Notes under the pieces: model-generated
What the model was told of the DNA's origin: nothing
The model's database searches: none
Seen by the model: only the letters and a program-made list of their open reading frames with translations
Shown: positions 18,273 to 26,944 of the stretch, one piece after another
Layout: every line of letters starts with the position of its first letter
How positions within the stretch are numbered: the first letter of the stretch is position 1
Source of the DNA: Paenibacillus sp. Soil766
GTDB lineage: Bacteria; Bacillota; Bacilli; Paenibacillales; NBRC-103111
NCBI RefSeq assembly: GCF_001428105.1
Contig: NZ_LMSJ01000006.1
Span: 60,389-124,388, forward strand
Direction of reading: 5' to 3'
DNA: 64,000 nt
Position numbers and translations under genes: made by a program

Positions 18273-19067
18273 TCACGGTTCACGCTGATTCATCTGTCGA
18301 AATACAGTTGGAGACATCTGAGCCAATTGTTTAAAACTTCTATAAAAAGTCGGTAATGATTCGTAGCCTACCTCAAAGCATAATGAAACGATGTTCATAT
18401 CCGTCTCCGCGAGTAGCTTCTTAGCCAAGCTATGCCTGATCTCGTTTAAATATTGAATAGGTGTCTGCTTATACCGTTCTTTGAATATCGTATTTGAGTA
18501 GCGTGCGCTGACTCCAAACTTTTGTGCCAACTGCTCTGCAGTCAGCGACTCGTAATAGTGCTTTTCTATATAATTGCGAATTTTCTCTGCTCGAAGACTA
18601 TTCGCATCTTGCATACAGTCTGACTGTTGTACTCTGCACAATCCCAATAGGATTTCGCTCAGGTGCGTTCGCATGGCCCAGTCATGAAACATCCCCTGCT
18701 GCCTCTCCTCAAATAAAAGCTTCCTCAGAAGCAATTTCATTTCATTCGCTTGGAGATGAGGCAGTTTACAACAAAACGAACCTGTAAAACCAATATCCTC
18801 CTTGTTTAACGGTGTGAACATTCCCTCCAACATTCCTTCATCAAATGACAAAACCAGTAAGGTCATACGTGTAGTGGAGGAAACAGCGTGCTTCGAATAA
18901 GGAAATATGACCATCGTCGAATGTTCCGATATATGGTGCGTTTCCCCTTCCAGCAGAATACTGCCTTCCCCATCAATGACGTACAATAACTGATAGTGAT
19001 GATGAAAATGAACGCGGATATTATAGCCCTCCGTATGCTTACTTTCGTACAAGTGGATACCGTTCAC
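18273..19067 (-). CDS. AraC family transcriptional regulator
   Basis: A 264-residue regulator: an N-terminal cupin-type sensing domain (HFHHHYQLLYVIDGEGSI) and a C-terminal AraC domain with two HTH motifs (SARYSNTIFKERYKQTPIQY and LCFEVGYESLPTFYRSFKQL). The His-rich start is common in sugar-sensing members. Its gene follows the isomerase/DUF993/oxidoreductase genes on the same strand, about 90 bp downstream. It is the likely local regulator of that trio, though it would then be transcribed with its own targets. Confidence 0.9.
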   Translation of the reverse strand: MNGIHLYESKHTEGYNIRVHFHHHYQLLYVIDGEGSILLEGETHHISEHSTMVIFPYSKHAVSSTTRMTLLVLSFDEGMLEGMFTPLNKEDIGFTGSFCCKLPHLQANEMKLLLRKLLFEERQQGMFHDWAMRTHLSEILLGLCRVQQSDCMQDANSLRAEKIRNYIEKHYYESLTAEQLAQKFGVSARYSNTIFKERYKQTPIQYLNEIRHSLAKKLLAETDMNIVSLCFEVGYESLPTFYRSFKQLAQMSPTVFRQMNQREP

Positions 19068-19157
19068 GGCCGCAGCACCTCCATAATCTCATACAGCGAA
19101 ACAGGACGAGGAGCGATTCGCTCGCTCTTCATCCTTATTATAACGAACACCTCCTAT

Positions 19158-19979
19158 TTATACATGCTCTAAATATCGGTTTTTCATCAGTTCCAGTACC
19201 TCGTCCCCTGAACGGTCCCATATCGCTTGATTAAAGATTTCAACTTCAATTGGCCCTGCATATCCTGCTGCTTCTACCGCTTCCCTTATTCTGCGCAGCT
19301 CGATGACCCCATCTCCCATCATTCCGCGTCCTAGCAACAAATCTGGTGTGGGGACAATCCAATCTGACACATGAAAACCTAGGATTCGTCCACTTGCCCT
19401 TTCCACTTGGGGATACAGATCTGGGTCCCACCAAACGTGGAAAACATCAACTACAACCCCGACTTGTGTGGGAAGGAATTTCTCTGCAAGGGAATTCGCT
19501 TGTGCTAATGTCACAACGACCGATCGCTCAGCCGCATACATCGGATGAAGAGGTTCGATTCCTAGTTTAACCCCATGTGATTGTGCAAACGGAACGAGTT
19601 GCTCTAGTCCTTCAGCAACCCATTGTCTCGCACTGTCAAGGTCCCGATCCTGCGCTGGTCCACATACGAGTACCAACACATCTGTACCTAACTCGGCGGC
19701 TTCTTCCACTGCACGGCGGTTATCGTCAAGCTTAACCTTGCGTTCGGCAGCAGTTGCTGCGGGAAACATACCGCCACGGCATAGACTCGATACTTGTAAA
19801 CCGGTGTCGCGTATGATGCGTTTACTTTCTGCTAGACCCATCTCTGCAACCTTATGGCGCCAAGGAGCAATCCAAGGAATCCCCGCTCTTGCGCTACCTT
19901 CCACAGCTTCTTTCAAACTCCAATTGGACGTAGTGATTTGATTTAAACTGAGTCGTTCCCAATTGCTAAGTAGCTGCAT
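19158..19979 (-). CDS. Sugar phosphate isomerase/epimerase (xylose isomerase-like TIM barrel)
   Basis: A 273-residue TIM-barrel protein of the AP-endonuclease-2/sugar isomerase superfamily. The metal-binding residues are visible at expected strands: Glu in GIEPLHPMY, Asp and His in VVDVFHVWWDPD, His in GFHVSDW and Glu in IEVEIFN. The start follows AAGGAGG by 10 nt and lies 5 bp after the DUF993 gene, so the two are coupled. The substrate is unknown. Such proteins act as isomerases, epimerases or dehydratases on sugars and inositols. Confidence 0.88.
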   Translation of the reverse strand: MQLLSNWERLSLNQITTSNWSLKEAVEGSARAGIPWIAPWRHKVAEMGLAESKRIIRDTGLQVSSLCRGGMFPAATAAERKVKLDDNRRAVEEAAELGTDVLVLVCGPAQDRDLDSARQWVAEGLEQLVPFAQSHGVKLGIEPLHPMYAAERSVVVTLAQANSLAEKFLPTQVGVVVDVFHVWWDPDLYPQVERASGRILGFHVSDWIVPTPDLLLGRGMMGDGVIELRRIREAVEAAGYAGPIEVEIFNQAIWDRSGDEVLELMKNRYLEHV

Positions 19980-19984
19980 TCACT

Positions 19985-21154
19985 TCATCCTCCTTGAATT
20001 CCTGATAATGCCATAACCAGCTTCATTCGCTGAGTGGCCAAGTCGGGGTCGACCAACAAACCTGCCTGGTCGGCTAGTGTAAATAATTTCGAGAGATGAA
20101 CGATTGAGCGAGCCCCTTCTGCTCCCCCGATCATTCTGAAATGGGACTGATGCCCATTCAAATACGCCATGAAAACAATGCCTGTCTTATAAGTATAAGT
20201 TGGCTTCTGAAAGATGTGGCGTGATAAGGGTACCGTCTTGGCCAGAACGTCGTTATATTTCGCGATATCCCCTTCATCGAGTGCATGCATGGCTGAAGCG
20301 GCAGCTGGAGCAATCGCATCAAAGATACCAAGCAAGGCATGGCTAAAGCCTTGCTCGTCCCCTTGGATAAGCGAGGGATAGTTAAAATCGTCCCCCGTGT
20401 ACATCTTGACGCCAGAGGGAAGACGACGACGCATCGTGATTTCTTGATCCGCATCCAGCAGGGAAATCTTGATACCATCCACCTTCTCAGCGTTAGCATG
20501 AATGACACGGAGGCAAACCTCCATGGCCTCATCCACGTTCGCATGCCCCCAATAGCCCTTGAGCGCGGGATCAAACATATCCCCGAGCCAATGCAAGATA
20601 ACTGGCCTCGACACTTGGCGCAAAATATGGCCATATACGCGCTCATAGTCTTCGGGACTTTTCGCACAACTCGCAAGCGCTCGGCTTGCCATCAGAATAA
20701 TGGAGCCGCCATGCCCTTCCACAAATTCACATTGTTCTTCGTATGCGGCAATAATGTCCTCAACCGTTACGCTAGCACCTAGAAGCAAATGATCCGTGCC
20801 TACCCCACTTGCGACCCGGCCACCAACCGCTTTCGCCTCGGTTATGGAACGGCTTATGAGCTCTTTGGACCGATCCCAGCTCAAGCCCATCCCTCGTTGT
20901 GCGGTATCCATCGCTTCTGCTACGGATAATCCCAACGACCATAAGTATCGGCGGTAAGCTAAAGTTGCCTCCCAATCAATTTGAGCGTTGGCGAGAGGAT
21001 CCGCATCCGCATAGGGATCACAGACGACGTGAACCGCTGAGTAAGCGATACGGCTTTGGAACGATTTCCCGCTCGGCAGTTCAAATGCACCTGCATGACC
21101 TGCTTTATATTCATAGACTGATCTGTCTTCTCCTATCAATTTCAAGCTAGACAT
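19985..21154 (-). CDS. DUF993 family dihydrodipicolinate synthase-like protein
   Basis: A 389-residue protein that I recognise as DUF993, a TIM-barrel family distantly related to class I Schiff-base aldolases/DHDPS. Typical stretches are GGRVASGVGTDHL, GHGGSIILMASRALA, LHWLGDMFDPALKGYWG and DGIKISLLD, whose Lys could be the Schiff-base lysine. No member has a firmly known reaction to my knowledge. GGAGGG lies 8 nt before the ATG. It is sandwiched between an NAD(P)-dependent oxidoreductase and a sugar isomerase, so a retro-aldol or lyase step in a short sugar pathway is the natural guess. Confidence 0.85.
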   Translation of the reverse strand: MSSLKLIGEDRSVYEYKAGHAGAFELPSGKSFQSRIAYSAVHVVCDPYADADPLANAQIDWEATLAYRRYLWSLGLSVAEAMDTAQRGMGLSWDRSKELISRSITEAKAVGGRVASGVGTDHLLLGASVTVEDIIAAYEEQCEFVEGHGGSIILMASRALASCAKSPEDYERVYGHILRQVSRPVILHWLGDMFDPALKGYWGHANVDEAMEVCLRVIHANAEKVDGIKISLLDADQEITMRRRLPSGVKMYTGDDFNYPSLIQGDEQGFSHALLGIFDAIAPAAASAMHALDEGDIAKYNDVLAKTVPLSRHIFQKPTYTYKTGIVFMAYLNGHQSHFRMIGGAEGARSIVHLSKLFTLADQAGLLVDPDLATQRMKLVMALSGIQGG

Positions 21155-21167
21155 AGATTCATCCCTC

Positions 21168-22319
21168 CTACACGTTCAAATCGGGCACATCAACCCAGCG
21201 GCGTTCGCTCCATGAGAGCAGTCCCAAATCGGATAATTGCGTCCCTTTCGCCCCCTCCAGCAAATCCCAAGGAAACGGTGTGTCCAGCACAATATGCTTA
21301 AGGAATAACTCCCACTGTACTTTAAAACCGTTGTCGAACAATTGATTATCCGGCACTTCCATCCACTGTTCCCGGAAATTGAACGGATTCGGGATATCTG
21401 GATTCCAAACGGGTTTGCACGTGTTCACACGATGCTGCGTCTTACAGTCACGTAAACCAGCAACAGCACTTCCCTCTGTCCCATCAACCTGAACCGTTAG
21501 CAAATCCTCGCGATTGACACGCACTGCCCAGGAAGAATTGGCTTGTACGATGATACCACCTTCCACCTCAAAGGTCGCATAAGCTGCATCATCAGCTGTA
21601 CAAGTATACTTGTTACCGTTCTCATCGACGCGATGTGGAATATGCGTGTAGCCTAAACACGATACTGAGCGCACTTTGCCGAACAGATTATCGATAACAT
21701 AACGCCAATGGGCAAACATGTCGACAATAATTCCGCCACCGTCCTCCTTGCGATAATTCCAAGACGGACGTTGTCCTGGTTGCCAATCCCCTTCAAATAC
21801 CCAATAGCCAAACTCAATCCGAACCGTCAATATGTCTCCGAAAAATCCGGAATCAACCAGTCGCTTGAGCTTCATCAGGCCTGGGAGAAACAGCTTGTCT
21901 TGCACCACGCCGTTCTTCACACCGGCCTCTTTCGCAAGTCGTGCTAGGTCTAGTGACTCCGCAAGACTCGTACCCGTCGGCTTCTCACAGTAGATATGCT
22001 TTCCTGCTAGGATAGCCTTACGAATACTTTCAGCGCGGAAACTCGTCATCTGCGAATCAAAATATATGCTATCATGCGGATCTGCAAGACATGCATCTAA
22101 ATCCGTAGAGAATCGAGTAATTCCATAAGCTTCTGCTAGCGCTTTCAATTTACTCTCTTGGCGGCCTACCAGAATCGGATCTGGCATAATGACATCGCCA
22201 TTCGGTAATTTTACACCGCCTTGATTTCGTATTGCCACGATTGAACGGATGAGATGTTGGTTCGTTCCCATTCGTCCTGTAACCCCATTCATGATAATAC
22301 CTAATTGATGAATTGCCAT
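21168..22319 (-). CDS. Gfo/Idh/MocA family oxidoreductase
   Basis: A 383-residue NAD(P)-dependent sugar dehydrogenase. The N-terminal Rossmann region is unusual: GIIMNGVTGRMGTNQHLIRS in place of a simple GxGxxG start. The EKPTGTSLAE motif with catalytic Lys is present. The C-terminal domain has the GGGIIVDMFAHWRYVIDNLFG dimer segment with its conserved Asp and His. AAAGGGGAG precedes the ATG. It is first in an operon with DUF993 (13 bp gap) and the sugar isomerase and probably starts the pathway by oxidising a sugar hydroxyl. The exact substrate is unknown. Confidence 0.9.
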   Translation of the reverse strand: MAIHQLGIIMNGVTGRMGTNQHLIRSIVAIRNQGGVKLPNGDVIMPDPILVGRQESKLKALAEAYGITRFSTDLDACLADPHDSIYFDSQMTSFRAESIRKAILAGKHIYCEKPTGTSLAESLDLARLAKEAGVKNGVVQDKLFLPGLMKLKRLVDSGFFGDILTVRIEFGYWVFEGDWQPGQRPSWNYRKEDGGGIIVDMFAHWRYVIDNLFGKVRSVSCLGYTHIPHRVDENGNKYTCTADDAAYATFEVEGGIIVQANSSWAVRVNREDLLTVQVDGTEGSAVAGLRDCKTQHRVNTCKPVWNPDIPNPFNFREQWMEVPDNQLFDNGFKVQWELFLKHIVLDTPFPWDLLEGAKGTQLSDLGLLSWSERRWVDVPDLNV

Positions 22320-22570
22320 AATTCATTCTCCCCTTTCATCTTCCCGTTTGCCAGTCGTTCCTTCCTACTGCTCATGTTATACCTTCATCATAAGTGCGCT
22401 CCCATTTATTGTCATATGACTTTGAGATGTGAATTCTCAATTTCGGAACTATTATTTACTCGAGCTTTCACGCTAATCTGGTTTTACTGTTACTACATGT
22501 ACACTACCGGCAGGCTTAGCGGGTTGGGGGCTTGGACATGCAGGGTTGGGTTGGGTTTCCAGTCCTCTCC

Positions 22571-22615
22571 GCTCCGCTCCTTTCCTTTCCTTTCCTTTCC
22601 TTTCCTTTCCTTTCC
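22571..22615. repeat. Simple repeats: GCTCC x2 then TTTCC x7
   Basis: Two GCTCC units run into seven perfect TTTCC units (22581-22615). They are flanked upstream by a G/T-rich stretch (GGGTTGGGGGCTTGG) and downstream by the inverted-motif module. Confidence 0.95.
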
Positions 22616-22627
22616 AACTCTCGGTCA

Positions 22628-22832
22628 GATAGTTTAATGGAAAAAGTACAGTTAATTTCGCGATATTCCCCCTCTAAAATGGAATAACTGGAAAATATGA
22701 AGCTAATTTCACATATTCTCTGCGTAACTAGCGAATACTCGAAATATAACTACACTTTTTCCATCTAATCGCAATTTTCACCTGTAAAGCGCGATAATAG
22801 CTGTATATTTTCCAGTTAGATGAGGCTTCCGG
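22628..22832. repeat. Inverted-motif module, copy B
   Basis: Forward motifs: ATGGAAAAAGTACAGTTAAT (then TTCGCGATATTC) and AACTGGAAAATATGAAGCTA (then ATTTCACATATTC). Inverted motifs: ATAACTACACTTTTTCCATC (then TAATCG) and AATAGCTGTATATTTTCCAG. Two copies point each way over about 200 bp, so the transcript could fold into nested stems. No gene is present. Confidence 0.75.
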
Positions 22833-22895
22833 ACTTTTCACTAGGTCCAAAAAAAGACCTGCGCCCAATATCACGCAAATCCATGGTGGTATCAA

Positions 22896-23258
22896 TTACT
22901 GTAAATAATCTACAACAAATGTTATTTCAATAATGCCGATTGTACCGTCATTATTGATATCCATTCGTTTAACTTCGTTCCAGTCAGATAGCCCCGCATG
23001 TTTACCAAACTCTGGAGCAACCATGCCTAAATCGCCAAGATCATACCCAGGTTTGGTATTAAAATCACCAGTATGACTTGTAATCACCAAGCTCTGGAAT
23101 ATAATAAGTGCACTGTTCAAACTCGTAATAGCAGTTGCAACCTGATCTGCATCGGAAATCTCATCCCGTACAACAATTGATACGGTAATTGCATTCAACA
23201 ATTGTGCTTTGGTCCCAGCTGGAAGAGATCCAATTACTGAAGCTGTCCGTCCCACCAA
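22896..23258 (-). pseudogene. C-terminal remnant of a secreted dockerin-like protein
   Basis: 120 codons without a signal peptide. The last 60 residues read GDFNTKPGYDLGDLGMVAPE ... VKRMDINNDGTIGIIEITFV, a dockerin-type pair of EF-hand-like calcium loops. The preceding helix-rich stretch (ATAITSLNSALIIF) is a common linker in Paenibacillus secreted glycan-active enzymes. The catalytic part and start are missing; at about 23258 the DNA switches to an AraC fragment on the other strand. Confidence 0.65.
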
Positions 23259-23261
23259 CCA

Positions 23262-23353
23262 AAGTATGTAAAATGACGGGATTTGAGGACTACTCTAACT
23301 TTTATAAAGCATTCAAAAGGATTACGGGTGTATCACCTGCGGGATATTCGTAG
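23262..23353 (+). pseudogene. C-terminal remnant of an AraC-type regulator
   Basis: The plus-strand frame reads MTGFEDYSNFYKAFKRITGV then SPAGYS and TAG. This is the final HTH helix and tail of an AraC/YesN protein. All upstream parts are gone. Confidence 0.7.
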
Positions 23354-23364
23354 CCTTGTGGACA

Positions 23365-24207
23365 TCATCCCCGATAACTGCGTGGTGAAACCCCCATATA
23401 AGTCGTAAATGCCCGTGTGAAGGCATACAACTCGGAATAACCCAACGAATAGGCGATTTCTGTGACCGATAACGACGTAGTTTTGAGTAGTTCGGCCCCT
23501 TTTTCCAAACGCTTCTGGGCTAAGTAACGCTGCGGTGAAATGCCATACTTCTTCAGAAAAGCAGCATACACATGAGACCGATGGTAGCCAAAATGGTTGG
23601 CAGCATCCTCGACGCGGATATGCTCCGTATAATGCAAATCAAAGAAATCCTTCACCTGTGCGAGCCAGTTTGCTTTCTCTTTGGAGGCAGATCGGTTGGC
23701 TTGCAGGTTCATTTTATAAAAAAGGTCACTGAGTGTCCGTTGCTCAAGAAACATATTTTTCTTCGTTCCCGAAATGGCACCTAATACGCTTCGCAGCGCT
23801 TCTCCAACTTCATTATTCACCATGCCATGTAACCAATACTTATGTGGTGTTAAACCGAACTCTGCTGTTATTAGCGGCAGTTGATTGCCTTCCATAGCTA
23901 ACCAGATCATTTTCAACGGCAACCTACTGTCTTCCGTTTGCATCGTTTCGTACACATAAGGACGCCCCGGAAATAAGCAAAATAAATCCCCCTCGCTCAA
24001 TTCCACAGTATGTTCAAGTGAAGTCACCCTAACCTTGCCTTGTACAATCCAATGAAAGCTAGTCTGCTCAATCACTTTGGGTCCTATATGATACGTGGAC
24101 TTGGCGATATTCTGCCCTGCGCGTACAATCCAACAGCCGCTTGCTGTTTGGAAGGGGTGGGGAATAGCGAACCAAACATCGGCAAATTCCATCTCATACT
24201 CTTGCAT
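23365..24207 (-). CDS. AraC family transcriptional regulator beside a sulfatase
   Basis: A 280-residue regulator with an N-terminal cupin-like ligand domain (SFHWIVQGKVRVTSLEHTVE; PGRPYVYETM) and an AraC domain (FGYHRSHVYAAFLKKYGISP; YSLGYSELYAFTRAFTTYMG). It is divergent from the sulfatase gene with 147 bp between the starts, the usual arrangement for a local activator. Likely effector: a sugar sulfate or its desulfated product. Confidence 0.9.
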   Translation of the reverse strand: MQEYEMEFADVWFAIPHPFQTASGCWIVRAGQNIAKSTYHIGPKVIEQTSFHWIVQGKVRVTSLEHTVELSEGDLFCLFPGRPYVYETMQTEDSRLPLKMIWLAMEGNQLPLITAEFGLTPHKYWLHGMVNNEVGEALRSVLGAISGTKKNMFLEQRTLSDLFYKMNLQANRSASKEKANWLAQVKDFFDLHYTEHIRVEDAANHFGYHRSHVYAAFLKKYGISPQRYLAQKRLEKGAELLKTTSLSVTEIAYSLGYSELYAFTRAFTTYMGVSPRSYRG

Positions 24208-24354
24208 CTTAGACTTCCTACCCCCTCATACTCATTATCTAATTTTACGAAAAAGTAGACATAATGACAACTTTCTAACATTCTATCATGGTGTATTTTC
24301 CATCGTATTTCTATACTACTTGTAAATAGGAAAATAGAAAGGCGGACTATCCTC

Positions 24355-25866
24355 TTGAAGAAACCAAATATTCTACTTATCACAAGTGATCAGCAGCATT
24401 GGAACACGATTGGCGCTTTCAATCCAGAGCTATCTACGCCTAATTTGGATCGACTCGTGCAAGAAGGAACCACATTTACACGGGCTTACTGCCCCAATCC
24501 GACTTGTACGCCGACCAGATCTTCAATAATAACCGGCCAATATCCTAGCCAACATGGTGCATGGACACTCGGCACGAAGCTTTTGGAAGATCGACACACC
24601 GTGGGGGAAGATTTCAAAAAAGCAGATTATCGCACAGCGCTGATCGGTAAAGCCCACTTCCAGCCGCTCAAGGGGACAGAGGAGTATCCCTCACTAGAAG
24701 CTTATCCCCTTCTGCAGGATTTGGATTACTGGAAAGCGTTCGATCAACCCTTCTATGGCTTTGACCATGTTGAATTAGCGCGGAATCACACGAATGAGGC
24801 TCATGTTGGACAACATTATGCGCTATGGATGGAGGAGAAAGGGCTCACGAACTGGCGGGATTATTTCTTAGCTCCGACGGGGACAATGGACCCTAATCAG
24901 CTACATCACTGGGCAATTCCGGAAGAGTTTCACTATAATACATGGATTGCCGAAAGAACGAATGCGTTGCTAGAACAGTATAAGGAATCAGATGAAGGAT
25001 TCTTTCTATGGTCGAGCTTCTTCGATCCGCATCCCGATTATTTAGTCCCATCGCCATGGGACACGATGTATGATCCAGAGAAGTTGACCATCCCAACCGT
25101 CACGCCTGGCGAGCACGAGAAGAATCCACCACACTTTCAGCTAGCACAAGAAGCGAATCCAGACTTCTCATATCTGCAAGAAAGCGGCTATGGCATCCAT
25201 GGATATCATTCCCATTCCCACCTGCCAGAAAGTGAGCGCAAGCAGCTCGTAGCCACCTATTACGGCATGATCAGCTGTATGGATGCGCACATTGGCCGAA
25301 TCTTGGATCGACTAGACGCACTAGGGCTTGCCGAGAATACGATTGTCGTATTTACTACGGATCATGGTCATTTTTTCGGGCAGCATGGCCTTCAATATAA
25401 AGGCGGCTTCCACTATGAAGATTTGATTAAACTCCCCTTCATTGTCCGTTATCCGGGTCAAGTTCCGGCGGGCAGAACGTCGAATGCGATCCAATCTCTC
25501 GTCGATCTTGCGCCTACTTTCCTCTCCATGGCTGGCCTTCCGATACCTTGTTTCATGACGGGTGTCGACCAAAGCAGCGTGTGGACAGGTCAGGCAGAAC
25601 GCGCGCGCGACCATGCGATTTGTGAATTCCGACATGAGAAAACCACTGTTCATCAGAAAACCTATGTGGATGAACGATATAAGCTAACCGTCTACTATAA
25701 TCACACGTATGGCGAACTCTTTGACCTTCAAGAGGATCCTGGTGAAATTCGTAATTTGTGGGATGACCCCGATTATAAAGATTTGAAAGCTCGCCTGCTG
25801 CTCTCCTATATTTGGGCGGAGCTGGGGAAAGAGCCAATAGCCATGCCACGGATTTGGCATGCTTAA
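24355..25866 (+). CDS. Type I sulfatase (formylglycine-dependent)
   Basis: A 503-residue sulfatase of the alkaline phosphatase superfamily. The N-terminus binds metal (LITSDQQHWNT; here Asp-Gln where many have Asp-Asp). The formylglycine motif is C-T-P-T-R at Cys51, followed by SSIITGQYPSQHG. The second metal site is visible in VVFTTDHGHFFGQHGLQYKG. There is no signal peptide, so it acts in the cytoplasm on imported sulfated sugar. It needs a Cys-type maturase encoded elsewhere. The start is TTG, after AAAGGCGG. The specific sulfatase subfamily and substrate cannot be told from sequence here. Confidence 0.92.
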   Translation: MKKPNILLITSDQQHWNTIGAFNPELSTPNLDRLVQEGTTFTRAYCPNPTCTPTRSSIITGQYPSQHGAWTLGTKLLEDRHTVGEDFKKADYRTALIGKAHFQPLKGTEEYPSLEAYPLLQDLDYWKAFDQPFYGFDHVELARNHTNEAHVGQHYALWMEEKGLTNWRDYFLAPTGTMDPNQLHHWAIPEEFHYNTWIAERTNALLEQYKESDEGFFLWSSFFDPHPDYLVPSPWDTMYDPEKLTIPTVTPGEHEKNPPHFQLAQEANPDFSYLQESGYGIHGYHSHSHLPESERKQLVATYYGMISCMDAHIGRILDRLDALGLAENTIVVFTTDHGHFFGQHGLQYKGGFHYEDLIKLPFIVRYPGQVPAGRTSNAIQSLVDLAPTFLSMAGLPIPCFMTGVDQSSVWTGQAERARDHAICEFRHEKTTVHQKTYVDERYKLTVYYNHTYGELFDLQEDPGEIRNLWDDPDYKDLKARLLLSYIWAELGKEPIAMPRIWHA

Positions 25867-26073
25867 GGAGCGTGATTCCCAAGGTCGCTGAGGTCACAAG
25901 CGATTCCATATATGGGTCTGCCATACGTTATTTGCTCCACATACATGTTCCATGGAAAAATAGCGTTACGAAATAGCCCTATTCATATGTTTGTTCGGGC
26001 ATCAGAGTTAATCGACAGTCTCCTTTTCGACGTCTCAGCAAGCGACGCCCCCGCCTGAGATAAGTAACAGAAA

Positions 26074-26103
26074 AAGCTCCCGCGAATGAATCGCTGGGAG
26101 CTT
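26074..26103 (-). terminator. Rho-independent terminator after the beta-propeller gene
   Basis: The stem AAGCTCCC/GGGAGCTT, with an inner CG/CG pair, is followed on the minus strand by TTTTTCTG, 8 bp beyond the stop codon. Confidence 0.8.
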
Positions 26104-26110
26104 CTATGTA

Positions 26111-26944
26111 TTACAAAACCGTTTGAAATCCTGTCTTATCGGCATGTTTATATTTAATACCTGAATCACGCGTCGATATGACCATCATATCACGCCAAAT
26201 CAGTAGATCCGTCACCTCGGCTTGCGCATCTAAGGCGTGCAGTATGATGTTGCCTCTGATCTCGCCAAGCTTATACAGCCCCGTATTGGCACACACATAG
26301 ACTTCACCGCGATGAGTGACTAAACGATTCAAGAACATTCCCTCGAACCGATGCTGATTGAATCCGCCTTTCTTATTACCCACGACGATGCCTCCACGCT
26401 CCGTCGTCCCAACCAGCATTGTGTTGAACACAGCTAAACTAGTTACCGCTTGATAAAGCGGCATACTGCACCAATTTCCTGTAAATAAATCATAGAAAGC
26501 AACGCCATCCTCATAGCCCAAGAATATAAAATGAGGTGTCACTAGCAAATCATAGGTTTTCTTCCCCCTATAGGCTAGCGGCAGCCATTCATCTTCATTT
26601 CCACACAGCAAGCCGTTCTCCGTGAGAACAAATCGATCACCCCAGCTAATCGCAGCATAACAGGGATCGGTGACGCTCGTTTGCTGCCATATCTCATCCT
26701 CTAATTGATACAAGCCGTGGCTCGTAGAAGCGAATAATTGCGACTCCACCCAATCTAACCGGTACACATGAACCTGAGCTGGCAAGCCTTCTGACGCGCT
26801 TTCCCAGGAACGTAAAGGCGAGAACTAGACTACGCCATGCCCTTCCGTACCCGCATACAACACCCCTTCTCGAGATGCTGTCAACGTAGTAAATTTCAAG
26901 GACAGCAAGTCATTGGTGGATTGCCAAGTCGAATTTATTTCCAT
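26111..26944 (-). pseudogene. Beta-propeller protein gene interrupted by an amber codon
   Basis: ATG at 26944 with AGAGAGG upstream opens a 277-codon frame. TAG replaces codon 40 (26827-26825), and the same frame continues to the end. Reading through gives EGVLYAGTEGHGVV, stop, FSPLRSWESASEGLP, then repeated blades such as LFASTSHGLYQLED, EVYVCANTGLYKLGE and VVSTRDSG-like turns, as in YCF48/two-component-propeller proteins. There is no signal peptide. Codon 40 is flanked by aromatic or Gln-like context, so a single substitution is likely. It overlaps the end of the upstream gene and should share its Fur-box promoter. It may be a pseudogene, a readthrough gene or a local sequencing error. Confidence 0.7.
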
